Of a stretch of DNA of 20,597 bases, positions 1-6,352 are shown piece after piece. Position 1 is the stretch's first letter. The number at the start of each line of letters is the position of its first letter. This DNA is from an uncultured Chryseolinea sp. GTDB lineage: Bacteria; Bacteroidota; Bacteroidia; Cytophagales; Cyclobacteriaceae. The notes below the pieces were generated by a model. That model was not told the origin of the DNA and did no database searches. It was given only the letters and a program-made list of their open reading frames with translations. A program made the translations under genes and the position numbers. The stretch spans positions 1 to 20,597 of the forward strand of contig CAMLER010000010.1 in assembly GCA_946478915.1 (NCBI GenBank). Reading direction: 5' to 3'.

Positions 1-148
1 TCTCTGGCATATCCCGACGGACTTTAAACTCATCCTCAGCATCAATTGTCATGATATCTGCTGCCGAAGGACGACTATCCCGTCCGTTGTCAGAAGTAAT
101 TTCGGCTGCCATTCGTCTTTTCCACTGGTCAAACACTATCGTCTCCAT
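1..148 (-). CDS. 5' end of a hypothetical protein gene (runs off left edge)
   Basis: An open frame starts at an ATG (complement of 146-148) and stays open to the left edge, giving about 49 residues. The N-terminus reads METIVFDQWKRR and continues with a very polar, Asp/Glu/Arg-rich stretch ending DEFKVRRDMPE. There is no signal peptide and no membrane segment, so the visible part looks cytoplasmic. I do not recognise a family. No Shine-Dalgarno sequence is visible upstream, which is normal for Bacteroidota. It is divergent from the epimerase gene, with about 230 bp between the two starts. The call rests only on the open frame, the sensible start and its place at the head of a divergent intergenic region; the gene body lies outside the window. 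Confidence 0.45.
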   Translation of the reverse strand, partial: METIVFDQWKRRMAAEITSDNGRDSRPSAADIMTIDAEDEFKVRRDMPE

Positions 149-378
149 ATTGTCGTTTTTGTAGTGCTTTATGTAACTATTTGAATTTGTAACCCGGGAT
201 CATAAAGCTTTTTTCAGGGATAAGACCAACGCGATCGCTGAACATTTTCGACGAGGGGGATAATGGTCCAACAGACGGTAGAACCAGGGTTGTTCCGCTC
301 AAAAAAAGACTGCATTATTAATGGTCGAAATATCACGGCGAATCCAGGAATGGCTATGGACCAAAAAAACTCGCGGAT

Positions 379-1404
379 ATGAAGGTGTTGGTTACAGGCG
401 CAAACGGATTTCTGGGAGTTAATCTCGTCAGGGAACTGGTTCAGTCTGGCATTTTGGTTAAAGCATTCGTGCGGCATTCCGCAAATCTGAAAGGCTTATA
501 TGACATACCCTGTCAAATTTGTCGCGGTGACATAACGTCCTACGACGATGTCCAAAAAGCCCTTCAGGATTGCGATGCCATTGTTCATGCAGCTTCTACC
601 ACCAGCGTTTTACCATTGAACTTTGAAATATTTGAAAGGATCAATGTCGATTCAACAAAGATCATTGTTCAGGCTGCTTTGCGCCAATCCAATAAGCGCC
701 TGGTCCATGTGAGTACAGCGGCAGCTTTCGGACCTGGGCCGAAGGAAAAGCCAGGGACAGAACAATCGCCGTTTGCACTGAAAGAATTTCGTTCAGGTTA
801 TGTTGATAGTAAGGTAATGGCCCAGGAGCATGTCATAAAATCGGTGGCAACCCATGGGCTGAACGCCGTCGTGATTAATCCCACTTTCATGATCGGACCC
901 TATGATATTAAACCAAGTTCCGGTAAAATAATTCTGCAGGGCTTATCAAGTGGTATACAATGGTGCCCTAAGGGAGGAAAAAATTTTGTGCACGTCAGCG
1001 ATGTTGCGCGCGCTATTGCCCGCAGCTTGCATAGTCCGGAAATCGGAGAATGTTATCTCATCACCGGCGAAAATCTTTCGTACAAAGAATTTTTTTCAAA
1101 GTTAAATTCTGTCGCCGGCCGCACCCGCATTCAGGTGGTGGTTCCAAGAAGAGTCTTCCGTTTCGCAGGTTCGGTTATAGATATGTGGAATAAGATAACC
1201 GGCGAGAAAATACCTTTTACGAAAAGCAATGCTAGCATTCTAACTCTGGACAGTTACTACTCGGGAGAAAAAGCGGTTCGTGCGCTTGGCATAGAGCCCT
1301 CGTCCGTTGATGATGCCATTCGTGATGCGCTTCAATGGTTTAAGAAAGAAAATTATATTTCTGAAGAAAACTATTCTATCCGCCGCACTAACTTCGACTT
1401 ATAG
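379..1404 (+). CDS. NAD-dependent epimerase/dehydratase family protein (extended SDR)
   Basis: 341 residues, usual length for an extended short-chain dehydrogenase/reductase. The N-terminal Rossmann motif TGANGFLG is at residues 6-13 (G7, G10, G13) directly after the start, which supports this ATG. Other SDR landmarks are GD at 50-51, HAAS at 70-73, the INV asparagine at 89, VST at 111-113 and the catalytic YVDSK with Tyr141 and Lys145. These predict a soluble NAD(P)-dependent enzyme acting on a nucleotide sugar, a dihydroflavonol-like ketone or a sterol/hopanoid-type substrate; the sequence does not tell which. The overall look is that of the dihydroflavonol-4-reductase/HpnA-like branch. It stands alone: divergent from the left-edge gene and convergent with the N-acetyltransferase gene, so there is no operon partner to hint at the substrate. 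Family call is firm, substrate open. Confidence 0.9.
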   Translation: MKVLVTGANGFLGVNLVRELVQSGILVKAFVRHSANLKGLYDIPCQICRGDITSYDDVQKALQDCDAIVHAASTTSVLPLNFEIFERINVDSTKIIVQAALRQSNKRLVHVSTAAAFGPGPKEKPGTEQSPFALKEFRSGYVDSKVMAQEHVIKSVATHGLNAVVINPTFMIGPYDIKPSSGKIILQGLSSGIQWCPKGGKNFVHVSDVARAIARSLHSPEIGECYLITGENLSYKEFFSKLNSVAGRTRIQVVVPRRVFRFAGSVIDMWNKITGEKIPFTKSNASILTLDSYYSGEKAVRALGIEPSSVDDAIRDALQWFKKENYISEENYSIRRTNFDL

Positions 1405-1728
1405 AAGAATTCTTTTGCGTTTAAGCCGGGGACCATATTTCCCAAAACGACTTTATATTCTGCACAACTCTCCGGCTGAGCGCTGCGGTAAAAAAAATTT
1501 GATTCCGGCAAGGCAGCCGCGCAATGCGTGCGATCCAATATCTTTTTTTTGTGACGAGGACACTAAAAATACACGGTAAGGACTCCGAGCCTGAAATCAA
1601 AATTCTCGGGTTACCCTTGTAGGCTGCCTTTGCGAACTCAGCGTACATTCCCTCTGCGGACCCGCGATAAAAAAATAGCAATAATTAAATTTTCAAAGCT
1701 CTCAAATTACTGATTGCCAGATTAAGGG
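1405..1728. repeat. Intergenic region with degenerate GCG-rich repeat copies
   Basis: 324 bp between the convergent epimerase and N-acetyltransferase genes. I see no convincing gene. About 1630-1676 holds short reiterations: tttgcgaac, cagcgtac, ctctgcggac, cgcgataaaaaaa. A similar piece, gagcgctgcggtaaaaaaaa, lies at about 1478-1497. From general knowledge, CTTTGCG/CTCTGCGG...AAAAAA strings of this type recur between genes in many Bacteroidota genomes; here they are degenerate. The stretch near 1550-1590 (gacgaggacactaaaaatac) may be a decayed copy in the opposite orientation. An 86-codon minus-strand open frame across this region (1421-1681) is best explained by the repeat and is not called a gene. 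No hairpin plus T-run terminator is visible for either flanking gene. Confidence 0.35.
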
Positions 1729-2604
1729 TTACTTAGTAACGACCTTTCGTACGACGCGTTCAAGGTACTCGTCGAGATGGGAAACAGGAGGCAAGACAAT
1801 TCCAAATACATCCTGGAGCGTGCTCCTGAGTTCGGCGACACTGTCCATGGTCCGCCGCTCATGACCTCCGTTAAGATAATGTGTCGCGAAATCGGCGTTC
1901 CTTAACACATGACGGCCATGTTCAAAGGGAAGTGCGGCGATAAGACCTGTAATAAAATGGGATGTTGGATTATTGGAGAGATACCAACTTGCTACCTCAT
2001 AATCCTGTAAAAAATTTTCCTGCAAGCTAAATGAATAAACCTTTTTCCAGATTCCCTGAACCTTCGCATGCATTAAATAGTCGTCACCCGATCGGGTAAG
2101 TTTAAAGAGTTCATGGGGGGTCTGCTGGATCGAATCCACCTCCAACAGTAGCGGTGCCGTTAGCGTAAGCCCTCCAAATCCGACATCAGCGACAAAATGC
2201 TTATCCCCAATGGTTACCAAAAGCAACATGTGACCGCGGGGGGTCACAACACCTTCAGGTGTATTCCAAAGAACGCGGGCCGCCAGTCCGCGAACGGTAA
2301 ACCCAATATCCCTCAGTACCTCCATCAAAAGCAGGTTGTGTTCGAAGCAATATCCTCCCCTCCCATCCAATACAAGTTTTTTGTAAAGAGAATGGATGTT
2401 CAAGTCAACCGGTATCCGAAGAAAAGGATTAAGATTTTCGAAGGGGATCGATTGAGCGTGCTGTCTGTGGATGTCTTTGAGCGTCTCAAAAGTTGGGTCA
2501 AGAATTCCTTTATAACCGATGCGCGAAAAGTATCCCTTAATATCAAATTTTCGTTTCTCTTCTTCAAAAACCGGTGAGTGAGAATCTGTTGTTTCTAATG
2601 ACAT
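1729..2604 (-). CDS. Arylamine N-acetyltransferase family protein
   Basis: 291 residues, slightly longer than the usual 260-280 because of a short charged N-terminal extension. The catalytic Cys-His-Asp triad of the family is complete: Cys86 in RGGYCFE (82-88), His125 in PRGHMLL and Asp140 in VADVGFGG. IPFENL at 53-58 is also a family signature. Family members transfer acetyl or other acyl groups from CoA to aromatic amines or hydrazines through a Cys86 thioester; some relatives instead act as amide synthases in natural-product assembly. There is no signal peptide, so it is cytosolic. Its start faces the lipoprotein start across about 150 bp. No biosynthetic genes lie nearby, so a general acyltransferase or detoxification role is the default reading. 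Confidence 0.9.
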   Translation of the reverse strand: MSLETTDSHSPVFEEEKRKFDIKGYFSRIGYKGILDPTFETLKDIHRQHAQSIPFENLNPFLRIPVDLNIHSLYKKLVLDGRGGYCFEHNLLLMEVLRDIGFTVRGLAARVLWNTPEGVVTPRGHMLLLVTIGDKHFVADVGFGGLTLTAPLLLEVDSIQQTPHELFKLTRSGDDYLMHAKVQGIWKKVYSFSLQENFLQDYEVASWYLSNNPTSHFITGLIAALPFEHGRHVLRNADFATHYLNGGHERRTMDSVAELRSTLQDVFGIVLPPVSHLDEYLERVVRKVVTK

Positions 2605-2755
2605 AAGCGTTCAAAATTAACCATCGATCAGCTGCTGAAAATATATCAGACGATTTTTTCAACGAAATAAACCACATTTTTGTTCTCCGATGCTTTTCGC
2701 TATGAATGTTCCAACTTTCAAACAGTACAATGTGTCTTATGCAATATACCCTGTT

Positions 2756-3199
2756 ATGCGATCATCTATTTTAAGCGCCTTGATTATCATTTGCATTACT
2801 ACTGCGTGCGACGATGATAAAAACGATAGCCGTGGGCTGGTTATCATGACCGGTATTGCTTGTGGTTGGTGCTCCAGCCCGGATTCATTGGCCGTCACAG
2901 CTCAAAAGAGTTTTTATGAATTGAAAGGGGTGTGCGGTGAACCTAATAAGTCAATAACCGAACAAACGAGAACCGAAGTATGGAGGGAACTTCGCGCATC
3001 CCTAAAATGGGATGATTTTAAGGCGATTGATGTAAACACTTGCGCGCTTTGTGCCGACGGTTGCGACACCTGGATCCGTATTCAGAATGGAGCAGAAAGT
3101 CATTATATACGGTTCACAGATTCTTCCCCAGAAATAGAACCCATAGCTGTATTTGTAAACAAGCTGAAAGCCTTGCAACAAGAATTTCGCGAGAAATAG
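2756..3199 (+). CDS. Small Cys-rich lipoprotein of unknown function
   Basis: 147 residues from the ATG at 2756. An upstream in-frame ATG at 2690 would add 22 residues, but only the later start puts the signal peptide at the N-terminus: MRSS, a hydrophobic run, then TTAC with the predicted lipidated Cys18. The mature protein begins CDDDKND, an acidic tract right after the lipid Cys that resembles the lipoprotein surface-export signals described in Bacteroidota. It contains CGWC (36-39), a single Cys60 and CALCADGC (96-103), six cysteines beside Cys18, so disulfides or metal binding are possible. I recognise no named domain. The CGWC element lacks a surrounding thioredoxin fold that I can see. 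The gene ends 12 bp from the convergent winged-helix gene. Confidence 0.7.
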   Translation: MRSSILSALIIICITTACDDDKNDSRGLVIMTGIACGWCSSPDSLAVTAQKSFYELKGVCGEPNKSITEQTRTEVWRELRASLKWDDFKAIDVNTCALCADGCDTWIRIQNGAESHYIRFTDSSPEIEPIAVFVNKLKALQQEFREK

Positions 3200-3211
3200 C
3201 CCGTGAGTTAT

Positions 3212-4291
3212 TTAATCATCTGCTTCCGTGACATGCAGTTTTTTATCCAAATACCGCGCGTATAGTCGTGCTGTTGCCTTGATTTTCTCCCGATAGGATT
3301 TATTCAAAGAGCCGAAGTACCGGATCTCCATATCAAACGAACTGTTTTTAATTTCCCGACGCCAGATGCCCTTGATCTTTCCATCGACAACAATAATAGG
3401 ACTGAATATTCCATGTCCAGATTCACTCTGAAACTTCTGTTCGATCACAAGACTCCGGTCCTTATATGCAACGGTATATTCATCCCATGATGGAAGTAAA
3501 TGCACTCCGGTCTTCTTTGGAAGTTCAACTTGTGCAGATGGAATAAAAAAATATTTCTCCCCATTCAATTCCGCATGAGACAAATCACTACTAATGATAT
3601 CTAGTGCTCTTCGAGCATCGGCGGGACTCAATCCAGACCACCATCCAAAATCTTTAAGAGTCGCCGGGCCCCGGCTCGCAAAATACCTGCTCGCAAGCTC
3701 GGATAAAGCTTCATCCTTTTTTAGAATCCTAGCCTTGGGCGCGCGACGTTCCATTAATGCGTACGTCATCAGTTTGCCGCGGCGCGGACCGCTGCAGATT
3801 ATTTGATCAAGCTCGGCCCTGATGATAATGTATGTCAACCTCAACTCATGAGTATCCACACCAGCCTTTTGTAAAGCATCCCCAATTTCTTTCTTCGTCA
3901 GGAAGGTTTTTTGTTCGAGCGCTTTTGCAATGACCCGATTCGTTTTTTTTAAGGCAGCTTTGTCAAGCCCGACATCTCTGAAGTATTTAGCGCTGAAGGC
4001 AGTAATTCGAGGTTCTGTTAGTTCCACCATCCAACGAATATCGTCGGGCAAAACGAAATGCCATGTTGGACGAAGGACGTGGGTACGGACGATCTGACCA
4101 GCATCAAAAGATTTGTCAATTTCTTCTTCCGTTAACCCTGTTGATCTGGTGGCCAAACTCCATTTAGCTCCCGCATAATCCTGTGCCTGAACAGCGCCCA
4201 GCGATCGTACAATATCTGTAGTGTTGGAAAAAGATTGATTTATTAGGTGCTGCTTTTGCAACCGCATTTTGATAACGTCATTCTCCGTCAT
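3212..4291 (-). CDS. Winged-helix DNA-binding protein, AlkZ/YcaQ-like (HTH_42) family
   Basis: 359 residues, the usual family length, with an ATG start (MTENDVIKMRLQ). The family hallmark is at residues 32-44: GAVQAQDYAGAKW, containing Gln35-Ala36-Gln37, the Q-x-Q signature of AlkZ-type DNA glycosylases (YcaQ/AlkX-type relatives have Q-x-D). Further family features are RTHVLRPTWHFV near residues 88-99 and LLPSWDEYTVAY toward the C-terminus. Characterised relatives excise bulky alkylated bases or unhook DNA interstrand crosslinks, and some give self-resistance to DNA-alkylating natural products. Many family members are uncharacterised and annotated only as winged-helix proteins, so glycosylase activity here is an inference from the motif. 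It is cytosolic and convergent with the small lipoprotein gene. The upstream 125 bp contain heptamer repeats. Confidence 0.85.
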   Translation of the reverse strand: MTENDVIKMRLQKQHLINQSFSNTTDIVRSLGAVQAQDYAGAKWSLATRSTGLTEEEIDKSFDAGQIVRTHVLRPTWHFVLPDDIRWMVELTEPRITAFSAKYFRDVGLDKAALKKTNRVIAKALEQKTFLTKKEIGDALQKAGVDTHELRLTYIIIRAELDQIICSGPRRGKLMTYALMERRAPKARILKKDEALSELASRYFASRGPATLKDFGWWSGLSPADARRALDIISSDLSHAELNGEKYFFIPSAQVELPKKTGVHLLPSWDEYTVAYKDRSLVIEQKFQSESGHGIFSPIIVVDGKIKGIWRREIKNSSFDMEIRYFGSLNKSYREKIKATARLYARYLDKKLHVTEADD

Positions 4292-4317
4292 GGACGAAAT
4301 TTAGTGAATTGATTGCG

Positions 4318-4359
4318 TTATCCGCTATTAGTTATCCGTTATCCGTCATCCGTTATCCG
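4318..4359. repeat. TTATCCG heptamer tandem array
   Basis: Six adjacent 7-bp units: TTATCCG, CTATTAG, TTATCCG, TTATCCG, TCATCCG and TTATCCG, at 4318, 4325, 4332, 4339, 4346 and 4353. The 7-bp period is kept exactly even where bases differ. It lies in the gap between the alpha/beta hydrolase and the AlkZ-like gene. The same consensus recurs at 8198-8244. Confidence 0.8.
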
Positions 4360-4390
4360 TTCGCCACTTTACCTTATAACATATACTTTT

Positions 4391-4411
4391 TTCCCTGTTC
4401 CCTATTCTATC
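4391..4411. repeat. Short TTCCCTR heptamer array
   Basis: Three adjacent 7-bp units: TTCCCTG (4391), TTCCCTA (4398) and the degraded TTCTATC (4405). It ends just before the stop codon of the alpha/beta hydrolase gene (4417-4419 on the plus strand). It resembles the longer array at 8485-8551 and likewise follows a TTATCCG array. Confidence 0.5.
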
Positions 4412-4416
4412 CTACC

Positions 4417-5463
4417 TCAATCCCCACCCCCGACAAAACTCCATATATCTTGCGCTACCCTTTGATGAGCGGCCCAATGAAGGTTGTGCCCAGGTTCAGC
4501 ATCAATTTGCAAATCACCAGACAACGTTTTTTTATTATATACCTTATAGACCACTTCAGTCCCCGACGACTTCGTTGCAGCAAGAAAAGCAGCCTTGACT
4601 TTTTCCTGATCTTTTGGATCTGTGATTTCATCATCCGTTCCCCATAAAATAAGGGTGGGTGTCGTAAGCTTTTTCAACTGTTGCTGATTGTCGACTTCGT
4701 GTAATCCCCTGATCGTTCCAATCCATGTTCCCAATGGAATCCGGAGTGTTTCAGGCCAGATGGCGTCCAGAAACTCGCGCGCGGCTCCCGCCTCTACCAC
4801 CCAGTTCTCTTTGACATATTTCACAACTCTTTCACCCATATTTAACGGAAGAAAAGAATATGCATCGCCAGGCCATTCTGCGTTAAACCTTTCCTCCATT
4901 ACACATCTCCAATCTGTTTCCACAAGTTCTCCAAGCAGAAAGTCTCGTATGGATGCACAGGAGTTTCCGCTAACAAATGTTCCGATAAGTACCATACTAG
5001 AGACGCGTTGGCTATGCGCAAGGGCGAGGTTCTGTGCAATGATACTACCCATCGAGTGCCCAATAACATGCGTGCTTTTTATTTCCAATTGATCCAGCAG
5101 GTCAATAACATCATCCGTAAATTTTTCGGGTGAAAAACATTTCTCTGGTGCATCTTTACATTCGCCTGTGTCGGGCATGCTGGACTGACCATGGCCGCGC
5201 AGGTCGGGAGCAATTATTCTAATGTTATCATCGAGTGCTAGAAGCTCCTCTATCACCAATTGAAAAGATCTGCTGGTATCCGTATACCCGTGAAGAAACA
5301 GCATAGGCGTCCCATTGCGATTGCCAACGTCGACGTAGCTCATGCATATTCCTGTACGAAGGTCTCTTGACTTTTTTTGTTGATTAAAAGCTTCAAATTT
5401 GTTTTGTGCAACGCCATGCGTACCTATAAACGTTATAAAAAAGAAGATGACTATTTTTTTCAT
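4417..5463 (-). CDS. Secreted alpha/beta-fold hydrolase
   Basis: 348 residues. An N-terminal signal peptide (KK, hydrophobic run, then HGVAQ) predicts export, with likely cleavage after Gln20. Alpha/beta hydrolase landmarks are complete: HG oxyanion motif at 58-59 (LFLHGYTD), APDLRGHGQS at 85-94, nucleophile elbow GHSMG at 135-139 with Ser137, acid Asp278 in LWGTDDEITD, and His326 in EPGHNLHW. The catalytic triad is therefore Ser137-Asp278-His326. Between strand 6 and the acid residue there is a cap region of roughly 100 residues. The substrate is unknown; esters, epoxides or lactones are all possible. It is third in a loose minus-strand row, 73 bp downstream of the sterol-desaturase-like gene, so shared transcription is possible. 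Heptamer repeats lie directly after its stop. Confidence 0.87.
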   Translation of the reverse strand: MKKIVIFFFITFIGTHGVAQNKFEAFNQQKKSRDLRTGICMSYVDVGNRNGTPMLFLHGYTDTSRSFQLVIEELLALDDNIRIIAPDLRGHGQSSMPDTGECKDAPEKCFSPEKFTDDVIDLLDQLEIKSTHVIGHSMGSIIAQNLALAHSQRVSSMVLIGTFVSGNSCASIRDFLLGELVETDWRCVMEERFNAEWPGDAYSFLPLNMGERVVKYVKENWVVEAGAAREFLDAIWPETLRIPLGTWIGTIRGLHEVDNQQQLKKLTTPTLILWGTDDEITDPKDQEKVKAAFLAATKSSGTEVVYKVYNKKTLSGDLQIDAEPGHNLHWAAHQRVAQDIWSFVGGGD

Positions 5464-5536
5464 GGTTTTAACGTGATTGTTTTAGAAAACGTCGCGACAA
5501 AAAATTGAAGCAACGGACGATTCCAAAAAGGTTTAA

Positions 5537-6292
5537 CTATTTTTTGGGAGTTGAAATATCTTTCGCACTAAGCATCTCCAGGATGCGTTCAGACGCACCG
5601 TTGTAAAATCCGGTTTCATGCTCAAACTCTTTTGGATTTCGGAAAGTGCCGAAGATTATGTCGAAAAGAGGAAGATCGGAGTAGTTCATTTTGTGGATAC
5701 CCCTTGCATGATGGTAGGTGTGACTCTCCGGACGCTGAACAATATATCCCAACCACTGTGGCGTCTTGATATTGGCATGTTGAAAGATGCTGAAAAAGTT
5801 CGTTACAAGAAGCATTATAGTGATGGCCTGCGGACTAATTCCGGCAATCAGACTGAAACAAATGCTACCCAATACGGTCCAACCAATCATGTCCAATGGG
5901 CTAAAGAAAAAGGCGCCATAGGTATCAAGCCTTTCAGCGCTGTGATGCAATTGGTGGAAAGTCTTCCAAAGAAAATTGCTTCGATGCATAAGGTAATGCC
6001 ACGCAAAGACACCGAACTCATAGAGCAGGACAGCTATCAATGCACCCCACCCTGTTCCAAGCGCCGTCAGATCAAGCAGTCTGTAGGGCTCCAGATAAGG
6101 ATTAATGAACATCGGGAGATACGATGAAAGAAAAAAGAACACAAAGAAGGCAACAAGACCTTTCAAGCGCCAATACTTTACAACAGGCAGCTTTCTTCCG
6201 GGAAAAATTCCTTCCCATAACATCAGGGCACCGTAAATGCTAAGAATAATCAGTGAAATGGGATCTAATAAAATTTCTATTGGTGTCGGCAT
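5537..6292 (-). CDS. Sterol desaturase/fatty acid hydroxylase family membrane protein
   Basis: 251 residues with several hydrophobic segments (about 10-30, 45-65, 80-100 and 135-170). It carries the di-iron histidine clusters of the family: His99 and His103 in WHYLMHR, His113, His116 and His117 in HQLHH, His172 in FQHANI, and His191, His194 and His195 in HTYHH. These ligate a non-haem di-iron centre in an integral membrane enzyme that hydroxylates or desaturates lipid substrates (fatty acids, sterols, carotenoids or ether lipids) using O2. The specific substrate cannot be read from sequence. It lies 60 bp downstream of the TolB/TPR gene and 73 bp upstream of the hydrolase gene, all on one strand. 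A short palindrome is located just upstream of its start. Family call is firm. Confidence 0.9.
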   Translation of the reverse strand: MPTPIEILLDPISLIILSIYGALMLWEGIFPGRKLPVVKYWRLKGLVAFFVFFFLSSYLPMFINPYLEPYRLLDLTALGTGWGALIAVLLYEFGVFAWHYLMHRSNFLWKTFHQLHHSAERLDTYGAFFFSPLDMIGWTVLGSICFSLIAGISPQAITIMLLVTNFFSIFQHANIKTPQWLGYIVQRPESHTYHHARGIHKMNYSDLPLFDIIFGTFRNPKEFEHETGFYNGASERILEMLSAKDISTPKK

Positions 6293-6317
6293 AATTTATT
6301 TATTATGCCCTATAGGC

Positions 6318-6334
6318 GTAAGTCCGAGACTTAC
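6318..6334. repeat. Short perfect palindrome (7-bp stem, 3-nt loop)
   Basis: GTAAGTC at 6318-6324 pairs perfectly with GACTTAC at 6328-6334 around a CGA loop, and a half-copy (gaacttacg) follows at 6350-6358. It lies between the TolB/TPR stop and the desaturase start. There is no T-run on either side, so it is not a standard terminator. It may be a REP-like unit or an mRNA processing hairpin. Confidence 0.45.
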
Positions 6335-6352
6335 AATGTGAGTAAATCGAAC

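Noticed and set aside
214..477. 87-codon minus-strand frame overlapping the epimerase start
   Set aside because: Covers the well-supported N-terminal Rossmann motif on the other strand, and its own translation has no recognisable features.
1307..1681. Two overlapping frames (1307-1579 plus, 1421-1681 minus) at the epimerase end and in the gap after it
   Set aside because: One overlaps the 3' end of the epimerase in another frame; both read through degenerate repeat sequence. No motif supports either.
1728..1740. GTTAC-TTA-GTAAC palindrome at the N-acetyltransferase stop codon as a terminator
   Set aside because: 5-bp AT-rich stem overlapping the end of the coding region, without a following T-run; likely chance.
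2197..2577. 126-codon plus-strand frame inside the N-acetyltransferase gene
   Set aside because: Fully antisense to a gene with an intact catalytic triad; its translation has no features.
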